Of a stretch of 39,197 bases of DNA, positions 9,895 to 18,146 are shown piece after piece. Within the stretch, counting starts at the first letter, position 1. Each line of letters begins with the position of its first letter. The stretch is from Streptomyces glaucescens. GTDB taxonomy: Bacteria > Actinomycetota > Actinomycetes > Streptomycetales > Streptomycetaceae. Position numbers and translations under genes: made by a program. The stretch lies in assembly GCF_002154375.1 (NCBI RefSeq), contig NZ_MUND01000208.1:1-39197 (forward strand), in the 5' to 3' direction. The notes beneath the pieces are model-generated. The model was not told the DNA's origin. It worked only from the letters and a program-made list of their open reading frames with translations, and searched no databases.

Positions 9895-9950
9895 CCCAAA
9901 GCCAGAGCATTCACATTCCGGAGTAGGCTCGGTCGCCCTTGCGTGACATT

Positions 9951-10643
9951 ATGCGCCGCCACTATGTTGAGGCGGTGGCTACTCAAATCATGTCCTCGCC
10001 GGAATTACTTTCCTATGTGCGTGACGTCTCCCTGCGGGACGACGAGATATTGCGCGGCCTGCGCGATCTGACCGGTGAACTGCCCATGGGGCAGGCCATG
10101 CAGGTCATGGCCGAGGAAGGGCAGTTGCTCGGTTTCCTGGTCGGTCTGACAGGTGCCCGTCAGGTGCTGGAGATCGGCACGTTCACCGGGTACAGCACGC
10201 TGTGCATGGCCCGCAGCCTCGCCCCGGGCGGACGCGTGGTCACCTGCGACATCAGCGACAAGTGGCCCGGCATCGCTCAGGAGTACTGGGCGAAGGCGGG
10301 CGTGTCGGACCGCATCGACGTTCGTATCGGGAATGCCGCCGAAACCCTTGCCGGACTGCTCGACGAAGAAAAGGCGGGCACCTTTGACTTCGCCTTCATC
10401 GACGCGGACAAGGCGAATTATCGTCGCTATTATGAATTGTCGCTCGAGCTGGTGAGGCCGGGCGGACTCGTCATCCTCGACAACACTCTGCTTTTTGGCC
10501 GGGTCATCGACCCGGAAGCCCAGGATCCCGACACGGTCGCGATCCGCGAGCTGAATTCCTTCCTGCACGACGACCATCGGGTGGAGATATCACTCCTCCC
10601 GATGGCCGATGGCATCACTCTGGTACGCAAGAAAGCATGCTGA
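9951..10643 (+). CDS. fkbG: FkbG-type O-methyltransferase of methoxymalonyl-ACP biosynthesis
   Basis: 230-aa class I SAM-dependent methyltransferase of the catechol/caffeoyl-CoA OMT type. In the methoxymalonyl pathway FkbG methylates the 2-hydroxyl of hydroxymalonyl-ACP. The SAM loop is [16 protein letters not shown], with [19 protein letters not shown] and [11 protein letters not shown] following in the order usual for the family. The start is uncertain: ATG 9951 is used here, while ATG 9990 is better spaced from GAGGCGG and TTG 9939 is also in frame. The first ~60 bases are less GC-rich than the rest. A TTA leucine codon lies at 10005-10007, inside the gene whichever start is right. It converges with fkbH, with 7 bp between the stops. 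Confidence 0.88.
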   Translation: MRRHYVEAVATQIMSSPELLSYVRDVSLRDDEILRGLRDLTGELPMGQAMQVMAEEGQLLGFLVGLTGARQVLEIGTFTGYSTLCMARSLAPGGRVVTCDISDKWPGIAQEYWAKAGVSDRIDVRIGNAAETLAGLLDEEKAGTFDFAFIDADKANYRRYYELSLELVRPGGLVILDNTLLFGRVIDPEAQDPDTVAIRELNSFLHDDHRVEISLLPMADGITLVRKKAC

Positions 10644-10650
10644 GCACCGG

Positions 10651-11757
10651 TCAGTGCACCGGATCCGGAGCGGCCACACGGTGGTCCGCGGCCAGGTCCG
10701 GTGCGCTGATCCGGATCGTCGCGTGCGGCTCACGAGGCGCCGGCACCAGGTGCAGGCGTCGTAGACCGTCCGCTCCCGCATCGGGCAGCGCGTCCTGGCA
10801 CGCACAGGACTCCTCGCCGAGACCGGCGAACCGGTAGGCGATCTCCATCATGCGGTTGCGCTCCGTGGGCCGGAAGTCGGCCACCAGATGGGCGCCCGCC
10901 CGGGCGGCCTGGTCGATCAGCCAGTTCAGGATCGCCGCACCCGCCCCGAACGACACCACCCGGCAGGACGTCGCCAGCAACTTGATGTGCCACACACCGG
11001 GCCGCGTTCGCAGCAGCATCACCCCGACCGCGCCGTGCGGACCGAAACGGTCGGCCATGGTCGTCACCAGCACCTCATGCCCGGGATCGGCCAGCAGCTC
11101 GCGCAGCGCTGCGTCGGAGTAGTGGACGCCCGTCGCGTTCATCTGGCTGGTGCGCAGCGTGAGCTCCTCCACGCGCGACAGTTGCTCCTCGGTCGCCCGG
11201 CCGATGCGCATGTCCAGCTCCAGCGAGCGCAGGAACTCCTCCGTCGGCCCGCGGAAAGCGGCCTGCTCCTCCTCACGCCGGAAGCCGGCCTGGTACATCT
11301 GGCGGCGCCGCCGCGCGTCCACGGTGACGTTCCGCGGACTGAACTCCGGCAGGTCCGCCAGCGCCGGCACCTGGTCGGCGGCGTAGCAGCGGACCTCCGG
11401 CAGGTGGAAAGAGACCTCGGCCCGCTCGGCGGGCTGGTCGTCCACGAAGGCGATGGTGCCGTGCGCGAACTTCAGCCGCTCCGCGATGTCCCGCACCGAG
11501 TCCGACTTCGGCCCCCACCCGATCCGCGGCAGCACGAAGTACTTGGCAAGGCCCAGCTCCTCCAGCTTGGCCCAGGCCAGGTCGTGGTCGTTCTTGCTGG
11601 CCACCGACTGCAGAATGCCCCGGGAGTCCAGCTCGATGATCAGCTCCCGCACGCCGTCCGGCGGGCGCACCGTGTCGCCCTCCGACAGCGTGCCCTGCCA
11701 GAGTGTGTTGTCCAGGTCCCAGACCAGGCACTTCACCGTGGTCGGCACGTCAGACAT
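10651..11757 (-). CDS. fkbH: FkbH-like glyceryl-ACP synthase (HAD family)
   Basis: 368-aa FkbH-like protein. The family takes the glyceryl unit of 1,3-bisphosphoglycerate, removes phosphate and loads it on the dedicated ACP, the first committed step to methoxymalonyl-ACP. The N-terminal HAD motif is VWDLDNTLW, with nucleophile Asp14 and Asp16. VASKND and AFVDDQPAERAEV are the further HAD motifs, and the C-terminal half is the GNAT-like acyltransferase part. ATG 11757 has GGAGG upstream. It is the last gene of the minus-strand fkbK-J-I-H operon, 18 bp after fkbI. Confidence 0.92.
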   Translation of the reverse strand: MSDVPTTVKCLVWDLDNTLWQGTLSEGDTVRPPDGVRELIIELDSRGILQSVASKNDHDLAWAKLEELGLAKYFVLPRIGWGPKSDSVRDIAERLKFAHGTIAFVDDQPAERAEVSFHLPEVRCYAADQVPALADLPEFSPRNVTVDARRRRQMYQAGFRREEEQAAFRGPTEEFLRSLELDMRIGRATEEQLSRVEELTLRTSQMNATGVHYSDAALRELLADPGHEVLVTTMADRFGPHGAVGVMLLRTRPGVWHIKLLATSCRVVSFGAGAAILNWLIDQAARAGAHLVADFRPTERNRMMEIAYRFAGLGEESCACQDALPDAGADGLRRLHLVPAPREPHATIRISAPDLAADHRVAAPDPVH

Positions 11758-11775
11758 GAAGATCCTCCAGGATGG

Positions 11776-12915
11776 TCACTGTGCCGTCGCCACGGCGTGC
11801 TGCGCCAGAATCAACTGGCAGATTTCGTTGCTGCCTTCGATGATCTCCATCAGCTTCGCGTCCCGGTACGCGCGCGCCACGACATGACCGTCCCGCGCCC
11901 CGGCCGAGGCCAGCACCTGCACGGCCGCCGCGGCACCGCGGGCCGCGTGCCCGGCGCTGACGTGCTTGGCCAGCACGGTCGCCACGACCTGATCCGGGGA
12001 ACCGGCGTCCCAGCACGCGCTGGCATGGGCGCACGCCTGGGCCGCGACCTGCTCGTCCGCGTACAGGTCGGCGAGGTGCCCCGCCACCAACTGGTGCTCG
12101 TGCAGCGGCTTGCCGAACTGCACCCGCGACGCGGCGTGCCGCGCCGCGGCGTGCCGGCAGGCGCGCAGGATGCCCACACACCCCCAGGCCACCGAGATAC
12201 GGCCGTAGGCGAGGGCGGTGGTGACCAGCAGCGGCAGCGGCATGCCCGGCGTGCCGAGCAGACTGGACAGCGGCAGCCGCACCGAGTCGAAGCGCACGTT
12301 CGCATGCCCGGCCGCACGGCAGCCCAGCGGATCGGCGACCCGCTCCACGTGCACGCCGGGTGCCGAGGCGGGCACCGCGACGACCGCCGCACCGCCTTCG
12401 CACTGCCCGAACACGACCAGCAGGTCCGCGTAGTGGGCCGCGGTCATCCACACCTTGTGGCCGGTGACCACGACGGAGTCGCCCGACACCTCGATCTTGG
12501 TGGTCATGGCGGTCACGTCGGAGCCGGCGCCGCTCTCACTGAAGCCGACCGCGGCCAGCTTGCCGCCGACCAGCTCCGGCAGCAGCGCGGCCGACTGGTC
12601 GGGGTTGGCCAGCCGCTGGATCGTCCAGGCGGCCATGCCCTGCGAGGTCATCACACTCCGCAGCGAGCTGCACAGACTGCCCGCGTGCGCCGTCAGCTCA
12701 CCGTTGTCCCGGCTGCTGAGGCCGAGTCCGCCCAGCTCACGGGCGACCTGTGCGCACAGCAACCCCCGCTCCCCGGCGGTGCGCAGCACCTCCAGGGGGA
12801 TCTCGCCGGACAGATCCCATGCCTCGGCCCGCCCGTCGACGAGGGAGTCGAGGAGAGCGAACCCGTCGGCGAGCCGGTCGCCGGCAGCGGGACCGCCGAC
12901 GTGCCTGTCAGGCAT
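11776..12915 (-). CDS. fkbI: FkbI-type acyl-CoA (acyl-ACP) dehydrogenase
   Basis: 379-aa acyl-CoA dehydrogenase fold flavoprotein. In this pathway it oxidises the 3-oxo (aldehyde) group of 2-hydroxy-3-oxopropionyl-ACP to give hydroxymalonyl-ACP. FAD/substrate motifs include AVGFSESGAGSDV and the ALAYGRISVAWG helix. The predicted catalytic base is Glu360 in IIEGSNEI near the C-terminus. Length is normal for the family. Its ATG overlaps the fkbJ stop by 8 bp, so it is translationally coupled to the carrier protein on which its substrate is bound. Confidence 0.9.
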   Translation of the reverse strand: MPDRHVGGPAAGDRLADGFALLDSLVDGRAEAWDLSGEIPLEVLRTAGERGLLCAQVARELGGLGLSSRDNGELTAHAGSLCSSLRSVMTSQGMAAWTIQRLANPDQSAALLPELVGGKLAAVGFSESGAGSDVTAMTTKIEVSGDSVVVTGHKVWMTAAHYADLLVVFGQCEGGAAVVAVPASAPGVHVERVADPLGCRAAGHANVRFDSVRLPLSSLLGTPGMPLPLLVTTALAYGRISVAWGCVGILRACRHAAARHAASRVQFGKPLHEHQLVAGHLADLYADEQVAAQACAHASACWDAGSPDQVVATVLAKHVSAGHAARGAAAAVQVLASAGARDGHVVARAYRDAKLMEIIEGSNEICQLILAQHAVATAQ

Positions 12916-13204
12916 GACCGACCGCGGGCGACCCGGCCCGCAGCCTCAGCACCAGCTCTGTCATGCGCTGCACGGTCCGGAAGTTGTCCAGCTTGAGGTC
13001 CGCGCCCACGATGGCGACCCGGTAGGTCTGTTCGAGGTGGACGACCAGTTCCATGGCGAACATGGAGGACACCAGACCGGAGGCGAACATGTCCTGGTCC
13101 GGCGTCAGCGTGGTCCTGGTCTTGGCCTCCAGGAAGCCCAGCAGCTCCCGCTCGATGGACTCGGCGCTCAACTCGGCGCCCTGCGCGGTCGATTCAGTGC
13201 TCAC
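12908..13204 (-). CDS. fkbJ: FkbJ-type acyl carrier protein
   Basis: 98-aa discrete ACP that carries the glyceryl, hydroxymalonyl and methoxymalonyl intermediates. The start is GTG 13204, with GAAAGG upstream. The phosphopantetheine site is Ser47 in the sequence GLVSSMFAMEL; the usual Asp before the serine is Ser here, which fits FkbJ-type ACPs (VSS or VNS) rather than PKS-module ACPs. It is the only carrier protein in the island, so it is unlikely also to serve as the starter-unit carrier. Confidence 0.9.
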   Translation of the reverse strand: MSTESTAQGAELSAESIERELLGFLEAKTRTTLTPDQDMFASGLVSSMFAMELVVHLEQTYRVAIVGADLKLDNFRTVQRMTELVLRLRAGSPAVGHA

Positions 13205-13267
13205 CGCAACACCTTTCGGCTATGGAAGTGACTTTCAGGGGTCTTCGACTCGGGATTCGCGCGTGTC

Positions 13268-14116
13268 TCAGTACGCGTAGAAGCCCCGGCCGGACTTGCG
13301 GCCGAGGTCACCCTGGCGGACCTTCTCCAGCAGCAGGTCGGCGGGCTCGCAGGAGGGGTCGCCGGTGCGTTCGTAGAGAACCTGGAGGGAGTCGGCCAGG
13401 TTGTCCAGGCCGATCAGGTCGGCGGTGCGCAGCGGGCCGGTCGGGTGCCCGAGGCAGCCCTCCATCAGCTCGTCCACCGCCTCCGCCGTCGCGGTGCCCT
13501 CACCGACGATCCGCGCCGCGGCGTTGATCATCGGATGCAGAAGCCGGCTCGTGACGAAGCCCGGCGCGTCCCGCACGATGACCGCCTTGCGGTTCAGCGC
13601 AGACAGCAGCTCGACCACGGCAGCCACGGCGGCGTCACCGGTCTGCGGGCCCCGGCTGACCTCGACCATCCTGATCAGGTACGACGGGTTCATGAAGTGC
13701 GTGCCGAGCAGTTCCTCGGGCCGGTCGACCGACCGGGCCAGCTCGGCGATGGGGATCCCGGACGTGTTGGAGATCAGTGGCGTCCCGGGCCGTACGGCCG
13801 CCGAGACCTCGGCCAGCACTTTGGCCTTCTCCGCCGGCAGTTCCACGATCGCCTCGATCACCGCGGTCGCGTTCGCCACGTCCGCCAGGGACACGCTGGT
13901 CGTCAGCTCGCCGGGTGCCGTGCCCGCGGGCAGCGCGCTCATGAGCTGAGCGTGCCGCAGCTGCTGTTCGATCCTGACGCGCGCCGCGCTCAGCGTCGTG
14001 TCGTCGACGTCCACCAGGACGACGGGGATGCCGTGTCCGAGCACCAGGGCAGCGATTCCCGAACCCATCACCCCCGCACCCACGATGGCGACTTGATGGG
14101 CTGTTGGCTCACTCAT
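13268..14116 (-). CDS. fkbK: FkbK-type 3-hydroxyacyl-CoA dehydrogenase
   Basis: 282-aa NAD-dependent dehydrogenase of the 3-hydroxybutyryl-CoA dehydrogenase family. In this cassette it oxidises the C3 hydroxyl of glyceryl-ACP. The NAD-binding loop is IVGAGVMGSGIA (Gly13, Gly15, Gly18), followed by ISNTSGIPI and GTHFMNPSYL with the catalytic His, and the C-terminal domain ends in the family motif GRKSGRGFYAY. ATG 14116 is used; a GTG at 14128 is in frame but sits on top of the GAAGGAG site. It is the first gene of the minus-strand operon, 63 bp ahead of fkbJ. A primary-metabolism paralogue lies at 36379-37227. Confidence 0.9.
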   Translation of the reverse strand: MSEPTAHQVAIVGAGVMGSGIAALVLGHGIPVVLVDVDDTTLSAARVRIEQQLRHAQLMSALPAGTAPGELTTSVSLADVANATAVIEAIVELPAEKAKVLAEVSAAVRPGTPLISNTSGIPIAELARSVDRPEELLGTHFMNPSYLIRMVEVSRGPQTGDAAVAAVVELLSALNRKAVIVRDAPGFVTSRLLHPMINAAARIVGEGTATAEAVDELMEGCLGHPTGPLRTADLIGLDNLADSLQVLYERTGDPSCEPADLLLEKVRQGDLGRKSGRGFYAY

Positions 14117-14387
14117 CGTGCCGGACACACTCCTTCACGCTCGCCAGGCCGGCTCGCTACGGCTGTCAGGGACGGGGGCATGCTCGTGTGCGCGGGCCAC
14201 GGTCGCGGTCATCACCGGCTGAGCGCCGAACGGCAACGGGCTTGCTGCACAAGTACGGGACAGGGGACGGGCGTTCACCGGGAGGAAGAGGCACCAGGAA
14301 CGGGCCACGCTCCAGGCAGGGCCGAGACCCCCCTGGGACCCTGTCGCCCACAACTGGGCGACCCGGCCGAGTCGGTGACGCGCAGTC
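14117..14387. other. Junction between the two halves of the island
   Basis: About 270 bp without a recognisable gene in any frame. It must hold the promoter of the fkbK-J-I-H operon (minus strand). Adenylation-domain homology on the plus strand begins abruptly near 14385-14391, and the same frame is closed by a TGA at 14376-14378. I found no PKS, NRPS or transposase remnant here and no clear repeat. Confidence 0.6.
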
Positions 14388-15377
14388 GGCGACCGGCTCT
14401 CCCAGACCTTCGACCTCACCTTCGACCTCTCCGTCTTCGACCTGTTCGCGGCCTGGAGCAGCGGCGCCACGGTCGTCGTGCCCGGCCGCGGCGACCTCCT
14501 CGCCCCCGCCCGGTTCGTCGCCAGGGAACGCATCACCCACTGGTTCTCCGTGCCCTCGGTGATCTCCCTCGCCCGACGGCTGCGCGGCCTGCCCCCCGGC
14601 TGCATGCCCACGCTGCGCTGGAGCCTGTTCTGCGGCGAACCCCTGACCACCGCCCAGGCCGAGGCCTGGCGGGCGGCCGCCGCCGGCAGCGTGCTGGAGA
14701 ACCTTTACGGCCCCACCGAACTGACCCTGAGCTGCACCCAGCACCGGCTGACGGACACCCCGGCCGAGCAACTGCCCGCGCACGGCACCGTGCCGATCGG
14801 GCGGCTCTACCCCGGCCTGGAACAGCTCGTCGTGGACGACGACGGCCGCCCCGCCGCCGAGGGCGAGCTGTGCGTCCGAGGCGTCCAGCGCTTCCCCGGC
14901 TACCTCGACCCCGCCGACAACGCCGGCCGCTTCCTGCGCTACGAACCCGGCGACGACCGCGCCACGGCCGTGGACGCCGTGGCGGACCCGGACGACCGGC
15001 TCTGGTACCGCACCGGTGACCGGGTACGCCTCGACGAGGACGGCCTCACCCACCTCGGCCGCCTGGACGACCAGGTCAAGGTGCGCGGCTACCGCCTGGA
15101 GCTCGCGGAGGTGGCGAGCGAACTGCGCGCCCATCCGGACATCCGCGACGCCGTCGCGCTCACCCTGCCCGGTCCACGCGACGAGACCCGCCTCGCAGCG
15201 GTCTGCACGGGAGACGACGTCGATCCCGCCGATGTCCTCGCCTCCCTGCGCGCCCGCCTGCCCGAGTACATGATCCCCAGCACCCTCACCGTGCTGGCGG
15301 ACCTGCCGCTGAACGCCAACGGAAAGATCGACCGCCGCGCCCTGCGGGACATGCTCACGACCGCCCGCGCACGCTGA
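14388..15377 (+). pseudogene. 5'-truncated amino-acid adenylation enzyme (VinM-like?)
   Basis: The C-terminal ~330 residues of an NRPS-type adenylation enzyme. Visible cores are A4 (SQTFDLTFDLSVFDLF), A5 (NLYGPTE), A7 (WYRTGDRV), A8 (GRLDDQVKVRGYR) and A10 (LPLNANGKIDRR). Everything before A4 is missing, including the A3 phosphate-binding loop. No start lies upstream of A4; the only plausible one, GTG 14478, falls after it. The product could not bind ATP normally. By eye the specificity code reads DLFSLCLLSK, which I cannot assign. In vicenistatin-type clusters VinM, a stand-alone adenylation enzyme, sits beside VinN and adds a protecting alanine to the starter; the position here fits that. 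The gene ends 19 bp before the VinN-like start. Confidence 0.85.
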
Positions 15378-15396
15378 AACTTTGGGGGAAACACGC

Positions 15397-16890
15397 TTGA
15401 ACGGTCAGACCATCCACTCCCTGCTCGACGCCGCGGTCCAGGAGACGCCCGACGCCCCGGCGATCCGGGATGCCGCCGGCCGCTGGACCTACCGCGAGCT
15501 GGACGCCGCCGCCCGGGCCTTCGCCCGCTGGCTTCGCCGCCAGGGCATCGGCCGCGGCGACCGCGTCGTCGTCCAGCTGCCGACCAGCCGGGAACTGGCC
15601 GCGATGTTCTACGGCACCTCCCGCGTCGGTGCCGTCTTCGTCCCGCTCAACCCGGCGATGAAGGAGTTCCACCTGCGCTCCGTCGTCGGCAACGCGGAAC
15701 CCAAGCTGGTCCTCACCGACGCCGCGGGCGCCCCGGTGCTGCGCCGCGTCAGCACCGCGCCGGTGCACGACATCGCCGACGTCGAGCCGGACCTGGTGCC
15801 GGCCGGCGAGGACCCCGGCGAGGCGGAGGCGGTCGCCCCCGACGATCTGGCCGTGCTGATCTACACCTCCGGCAGCACCGCTGCCCCCAAGGCGGTCATG
15901 TGCCCCCACGCCCAGGTGACCTTCGCCTGCCGCGCCCTGACCGAGGTGCTCGGCTACCGCCCGGACGACGTCGTCTTCTGCCGCTTCCCCATGTCCTGGG
16001 ACTACGGCCTGTGCAAGGTCCTGATGACCTGCGTCGCCCGCTGCGAGATCGTCCTCGCCGACGGCGAGTCCGACCTCCTGCTGCTCCGGCGCATGCGGGA
16101 GACCGGCGTGACGGTCGTACCGATCGTGCCGTCCCTCGCCACGATGATCGTCCGCCTGGCCGGCCGGGACGCCGGGCCCGTGCCGCCCGTGCGCATGTTC
16201 ACCAACACCGGCGCCGCGCTGCCCCAGAGCACCATCGACGCCCTGCGCACCCGTTTCCCCGGCGCCCGCGTCGTCCGGCAGTACGGCCAGACCGAGGCCA
16301 AACGCATCACGGTCATGCCGCCCGAGGCCGACCGGGAACGTCCCGACTCCGTCGGCCTGCCGCTGCCCGGCACCCGCGTGCTGATCCTGGACGACGACGG
16401 CAGTCCCCTGCCCGCCGGCGAGGTGGGGGAGATCGTCGCCACCGGCCCCCATGTGATGGCCGGCTACTGGCGCAACCCCGAGGACACCGCCCGCTCCTTC
16501 CGCCGGGACCCGCGCACCGGGGAGCCCTTGCTGCACACCGGCGACTACGGCTGGCTGGACGACGACGGCTACCTCTACTTCCAGGGCCGCCGCGACGACA
16601 TGTTCAAGCACAAGGGCTTCCGCATGAGCACCCTGGAGATCGAGAGCGCGGCCATGGACATCCCGGGCGTGCGGGCCGCCGCCGCGCTGCCGCCCACCGA
16701 CGGACACGGGCTCGCCCTGTTCGTGGAGAGCGACCTCGACGCCCACCAGGTCATCACCGAACTCACCCGGCGCCTCGAACTGCCCAAGGTGCCCACCGTC
16801 TGCCGGGTCCTGAAGGAGTTCCCGCTCACCCTGCACGGCAAGAACGCCCGCCGCGAGCTCGCGGCCCTGCTGGAGGGAAACGGCGCATGA
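15397..16890 (+). CDS. VinN-like beta-amino-acid adenylating enzyme (3-methylaspartate-ACP ligase)
   Basis: 497-aa stand-alone acyl/aminoacyl adenylating enzyme. GGGGGAA lies 6 nt before TTG 15397, so the in-frame TTG at 15382 is rejected. Cores present are A3 (YTSGSTAAPKAVM), A5 (YGQTE), A7 (LHTGDYGWLD), A8 (RRDDMFKHKGFRMSTLE) and the A10 lysine in LHGKNARREL, so it looks active. The pocket carries Asp202 (SWDYG) and Lys302-Arg303 (TEAKRI). From memory the VinN residues that bind the beta-amino and carboxylate groups of 3-methylaspartate are Asp230 and Lys330/Arg331, a constant offset of 28. Inferred role: activate 3-methylaspartate and load it on a starter ACP, which is not encoded here. 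It overlaps the next gene by 4 bp. Confidence 0.8.
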   Translation: MNGQTIHSLLDAAVQETPDAPAIRDAAGRWTYRELDAAARAFARWLRRQGIGRGDRVVVQLPTSRELAAMFYGTSRVGAVFVPLNPAMKEFHLRSVVGNAEPKLVLTDAAGAPVLRRVSTAPVHDIADVEPDLVPAGEDPGEAEAVAPDDLAVLIYTSGSTAAPKAVMCPHAQVTFACRALTEVLGYRPDDVVFCRFPMSWDYGLCKVLMTCVARCEIVLADGESDLLLLRRMRETGVTVVPIVPSLATMIVRLAGRDAGPVPPVRMFTNTGAALPQSTIDALRTRFPGARVVRQYGQTEAKRITVMPPEADRERPDSVGLPLPGTRVLILDDDGSPLPAGEVGEIVATGPHVMAGYWRNPEDTARSFRRDPRTGEPLLHTGDYGWLDDDGYLYFQGRRDDMFKHKGFRMSTLEIESAAMDIPGVRAAAALPPTDGHGLALFVESDLDAHQVITELTRRLELPKVPTVCRVLKEFPLTLHGKNARRELAALLEGNGA

Positions 16891-18146
16891 CCGACCGCAC
16901 CCGCCTGCGCGCACTGGCCGACGCGTACGGCACCCCCCTGTACGTCTACGACCTCGACCGCCTCGACGCCGCCCGGCGCGATCTGTTCGGCTGGCTGCCC
17001 GACGAGTTCGACGTCTTCTACGCCCTCAAGGCCAACCCGCACACCGATCTCGTCCAGGCCCTGCGCGAGGGCGACGGCCCCGGCTGCCGCGCCGAGATCA
17101 GCTCCACCGGAGAACTCGCCGCGGCCCTTCAGGCTGGCCACGACCCCGCGGACATCCTCTACACCGGGCCCGGCAAGACCGCCGGCGAACTGCGTGAGGC
17201 AATCGGACAGGGCGTCCGGCTCTTCTCCGCCGAATCGCTCACCGACCTGGAACGCATCGGTGAGGCCGCGCTGGCCCACGACACGGTCGCCGACTGCCTG
17301 CTGCGCGTCAACGACGAGACCGCCCGGGCGGCCACCGGCGTCCGGATGACCGGCCGCCCCACCCAGTTCGGCTTCGACAGCGAGACCATCGCCGGCCTCG
17401 CCCCCCGGCTGCGCGCGGTGCCGGGTACCTCACTGGCCGGTCTGCACCTGTTCACCCAGAGCAACGCCTCCGACGAGGCAGCGCTGATCGCCGAGTTCCG
17501 GCACACCATCGACACCGCCGCCCGCGTCGAGCGGGAACTCGGCGTGCCCCTGCGCCTGCTCGACATCGGCGGCGGCTTCGCGTCGCCGTACGGCCAGCAC
17601 GGCGAGCGCACGGCCTACCCCGCCCTGCGCGCCGCGCTCGAAACCGCCCTCGACACGCACTTCCCGCGCTGGCGGCAAGGCGCCCCCCGGCTCGCCGTCG
17701 AGTCGGGCCGCTACCTGGTGGGCGATTGCGGAACCCTGCTGGCGTCCGTCGGCAACGTCAAGACCGGCCGCGGCCGGACCTTCGTCGTCCTCGACGCCGG
17801 CATCAACACCTTCGGCGGACTGTCCGGCCTCGGCCGCATCCTTCCGGTGTCCGTCCGCATCGACTCCGACGCCGACGCCGGGCAGACGCAGCGGGTGACC
17901 CTCGCCGGGCCACTGTGCACCCCCGGCGACACCCTCGGCCGGGACGTCGAGGTCCCCGTCGGCCTCGGCCCCGGCGACCTCGTCGCCATCCCGAACACCG
18001 GAGCCTACGGCCCCACCGCCAGCCTCTTGATGTTCCTGGGCAGGCCCGCCCCGGCCGAGGCCGTGGTGCGCGCCGACGACGTGGTCTCCGTCTCCCGTAT
18101 CGAACACGTACGGACCTACCGAAAGGTGGAACGGGAACATGACTGA
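16887..18146 (+). CDS. VinO-like PLP-dependent decarboxylase (DapDC/ODC fold)
   Basis: 419-aa fold-type III decarboxylase related to diaminopimelate and ornithine decarboxylases. The PLP lysine is Lys48 in FYALKANPH. The glycine-rich phosphate loop LLDIGGGF and the C-terminal NTGAYGPTAS are in the expected places. In macrolactam clusters VinO-type members decarboxylate 3-methylaspartyl-ACP to 3-aminoisobutyryl-ACP. The overlap with the VinN-like gene (ATGA) and with the mutase S gene (8 bp) puts it in one operon with the enzymes that would make and activate that substrate. A free amino-acid decarboxylase cannot be excluded from sequence alone; the neighbours make the VinO role more likely. 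Confidence 0.8.
   Translation: MTDRTRLRALADAYGTPLYVYDLDRLDAARRDLFGWLPDEFDVFYALKANPHTDLVQALREGDGPGCRAEISSTGELAAALQAGHDPADILYTGPGKTAGELREAIGQGVRLFSAESLTDLERIGEAALAHDTVADCLLRVNDETARAATGVRMTGRPTQFGFDSETIAGLAPRLRAVPGTSLAGLHLFTQSNASDEAALIAEFRHTIDTAARVERELGVPLRLLDIGGGFASPYGQHGERTAYPALRAALETALDTHFPRWRQGAPRLAVESGRYLVGDCGTLLASVGNVKTGRGRTFVVLDAGINTFGGLSGLGRILPVSVRIDSDADAGQTQRVTLAGPLCTPGDTLGRDVEVPVGLGPGDLVAIPNTGAYGPTASLLMFLGRPAPAEAVVRADDVVSVSRIEHVRTYRKVEREHD

Noticed and set aside
9895-9950. Attachment site or insertion-sequence end flanking the island
   Set aside because: By eye I found no direct repeat shared with 19869-20185, no tRNA gene and no recombinase, so a mobile-element call is not supported.
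10888-12996. Plus-strand open frame of about 700 codons opposite fkbH and fkbI
   Set aside because: His/Arg/Gly-rich shadow; the minus-strand genes carry all expected catalytic motifs and coupled starts.
12908-13204. FkbJ as the starter-unit ACP (VinL equivalent)
   Set aside because: It is translationally coupled to fkbI and has the FkbJ-type site, so the extender role is far more likely; sharing remains only a hypothesis.
14104-14562. Possible N-terminal part of the adenylation gene in another frame, implying a simple frameshift
   Set aside because: The other two plus frames upstream of 14385 show no adenylation cores A1-A3, so the gene is truncated rather than frameshifted.
16887-18146. 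Diaminopimelate decarboxylase (lysA) of lysine biosynthesis
   Set aside because: It shares the fold, but overlaps with the adenylating enzyme and mutase genes and its place in the island point to a VinO-type role.
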